Origin: an uncultured Oscillospiraceae bacterium
GTDB taxonomy: Bacteria; Bacillota; Clostridia; UBA1381
Length of the DNA: 5,466 nt
Assembly: GCA_946531785.1 (NCBI GenBank)
Contig: CAMNAT010000168.1
Location: 1 to 5,466, forward strand
Direction of reading: 5' to 3'
Below the pieces are notes generated by a model. That model was not told the origin of the DNA. It was given only the letters and a program-made list of their open reading frames with translations, and did not search any database. The translations under genes and the position numbers were made by a program. Positions 5,066 to 5,466 of the stretch are shown in pieces. Numbering within the stretch: position 1 is the stretch's first letter; each line of letters starts with the position of its first letter.

Positions 5066-5466
5066 ATGAAGAAAAAGAAAAGCTTTAAAAGCATATTCAG
5101 CAAAAACATAGCCGGATGGCTGCTCATCCTGCCTACGGTCATAGCATTTGTCATCTTCGTATGGAGACCGATAATAATAGGCATCACATATTCGTTCTTT
5201 GATCTCAAGGGCTTTACTCCCGTGAAGTTCGTGGGATTGGATAACTATATACAGGTAGTCACCGACACTAACTTTCTGAAAACGCTCGGGAACACCGTTC
5301 TTTATGTCGTATGGTCACTTGTCATAGGACTGCCGATACCGTTTGTTGCGGCGGTGATGCTGAACGAAATGCTGCGGGGCAAGCAGTTCTTCAAGATATC
5401 GCTGTATCTGCCATGTGTGCTTCCGGGCATGGCGGTATATCTCTTATGGTCGATGATATACGGCGA
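5066..5466 (+). CDS. Sugar ABC transporter permease, MalF/UgpA type, N-terminal fragment
   Basis: This open frame runs off the right edge; 133 codons are visible of a usual ~290-300. A basic N-terminus (MKKKKSFKSIFSKN) precedes the first membrane helix (about 15-40, containing LLILPTVIAFVIFVWRPI). The hallmark short loop FVGLDNYIQV (55-64) and TLGNTVLYVVWSLVIGLPIPF (73-93) follow, with the second helix at about 75-98. Then comes LRGKQFFKISLYLPCVLPGMAVYLLWSM (103-130), the third helix region with the conserved YLP. This order is characteristic of the first of the two permeases in carbohydrate uptake ABC systems. The coupling EAA loop would lie beyond the window. It is co-directional with the binding-protein gene and only 30 nt after it, so the two form one operon; a second permease gene is expected next. 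The start at ATG 5066 is the only start codon in frame after the lipoprotein stop. Confidence 0.9.
   Translation, partial: MKKKKSFKSIFSKNIAGWLLILPTVIAFVIFVWRPIIIGITYSFFDLKGFTPVKFVGLDNYIQVVTDTNFLKTLGNTVLYVVWSLVIGLPIPFVAAVMLNEMLRGKQFFKISLYLPCVLPGMAVYLLWSMIYG

Noticed and set aside
5035..5088. 17-codon open frame beginning in a TGATG overlap with the lipoprotein stop and ending inside the permease gene
   Set aside because: The stop-start overlap is suggestive of coupling, but the peptide is hydrophilic and featureless, and short frames of this size arise by chance.
4918..5208. Minus-strand open frame spanning the lipoprotein-permease junction
   Set aside because: It covers two genes on the other strand whose protein families are clear, and it shows no motif or start signal of its own.

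Overview
The window looks like chromosomal DNA from a low-to-mid GC Gram-positive anaerobe, most likely a gut Clostridia (Ruminococcus/Oscillospirales-like). The reasons are strong AGGAG-type ribosome binding sites, sigma-A-type promoters with A-rich upstream tracts, frequent ATA isoleucine codons, a Cys lipobox on the solute-binding protein, and the gene types present. This placement is inference from style, not from a marker gene.

Layout. On the minus strand, reading right to left from about 2490 to 1, is a compact operon: an ornithine cyclodeaminase/mu-crystallin family dehydrogenase (2381-1362), an M20D-type metallo-amidohydrolase (1350-130), and the first ~37 codons of an MFS transporter (112-1, cut by the window edge). 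Gaps are 11 and about 17 nt, and each ribosome binding site overlaps or abuts the preceding gene's end. The operon has its own promoter, a perfect TTGACA-17-TATAAT. A strong hairpin (2566-2601) separates it from an AraC-family regulator (3459-2614), also on the minus strand. Divergent from the regulator, on the plus strand, are a sugar-type ABC transporter lipoprotein (3665-5035) and the N-terminal 133 codons of its MalF/UgpA-type permease (5066 to the window end).

How the parts work together (inference). The AraC protein has a cupin-like sensor domain and probably controls the adjacent ABC importer. The 205-bp divergent region supports this. It holds two identical 10-bp direct repeats spaced 22 bp apart, just upstream of the importer promoter's -35, as expected for tandem AraC-family half-sites. 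It also holds two divergent promoters whose extended -10 elements overlap inside one 16-bp palindrome, so the two transcription starts should compete. The OCD-M20-MFS operon looks like a separate module for taking up a small, probably acylated, amino acid derivative, hydrolysing it, and oxidising or reducing the product; the substrate cannot be read from sequence.

No RNA genes, CRISPR, mobile elements or phage genes were seen. I did not find an exotic new system. The most interesting content is the regulatory architecture of the divergent region and an OCD-family enzyme that lacks the usual ornithine cyclodeaminase signature next to the catalytic Asp.
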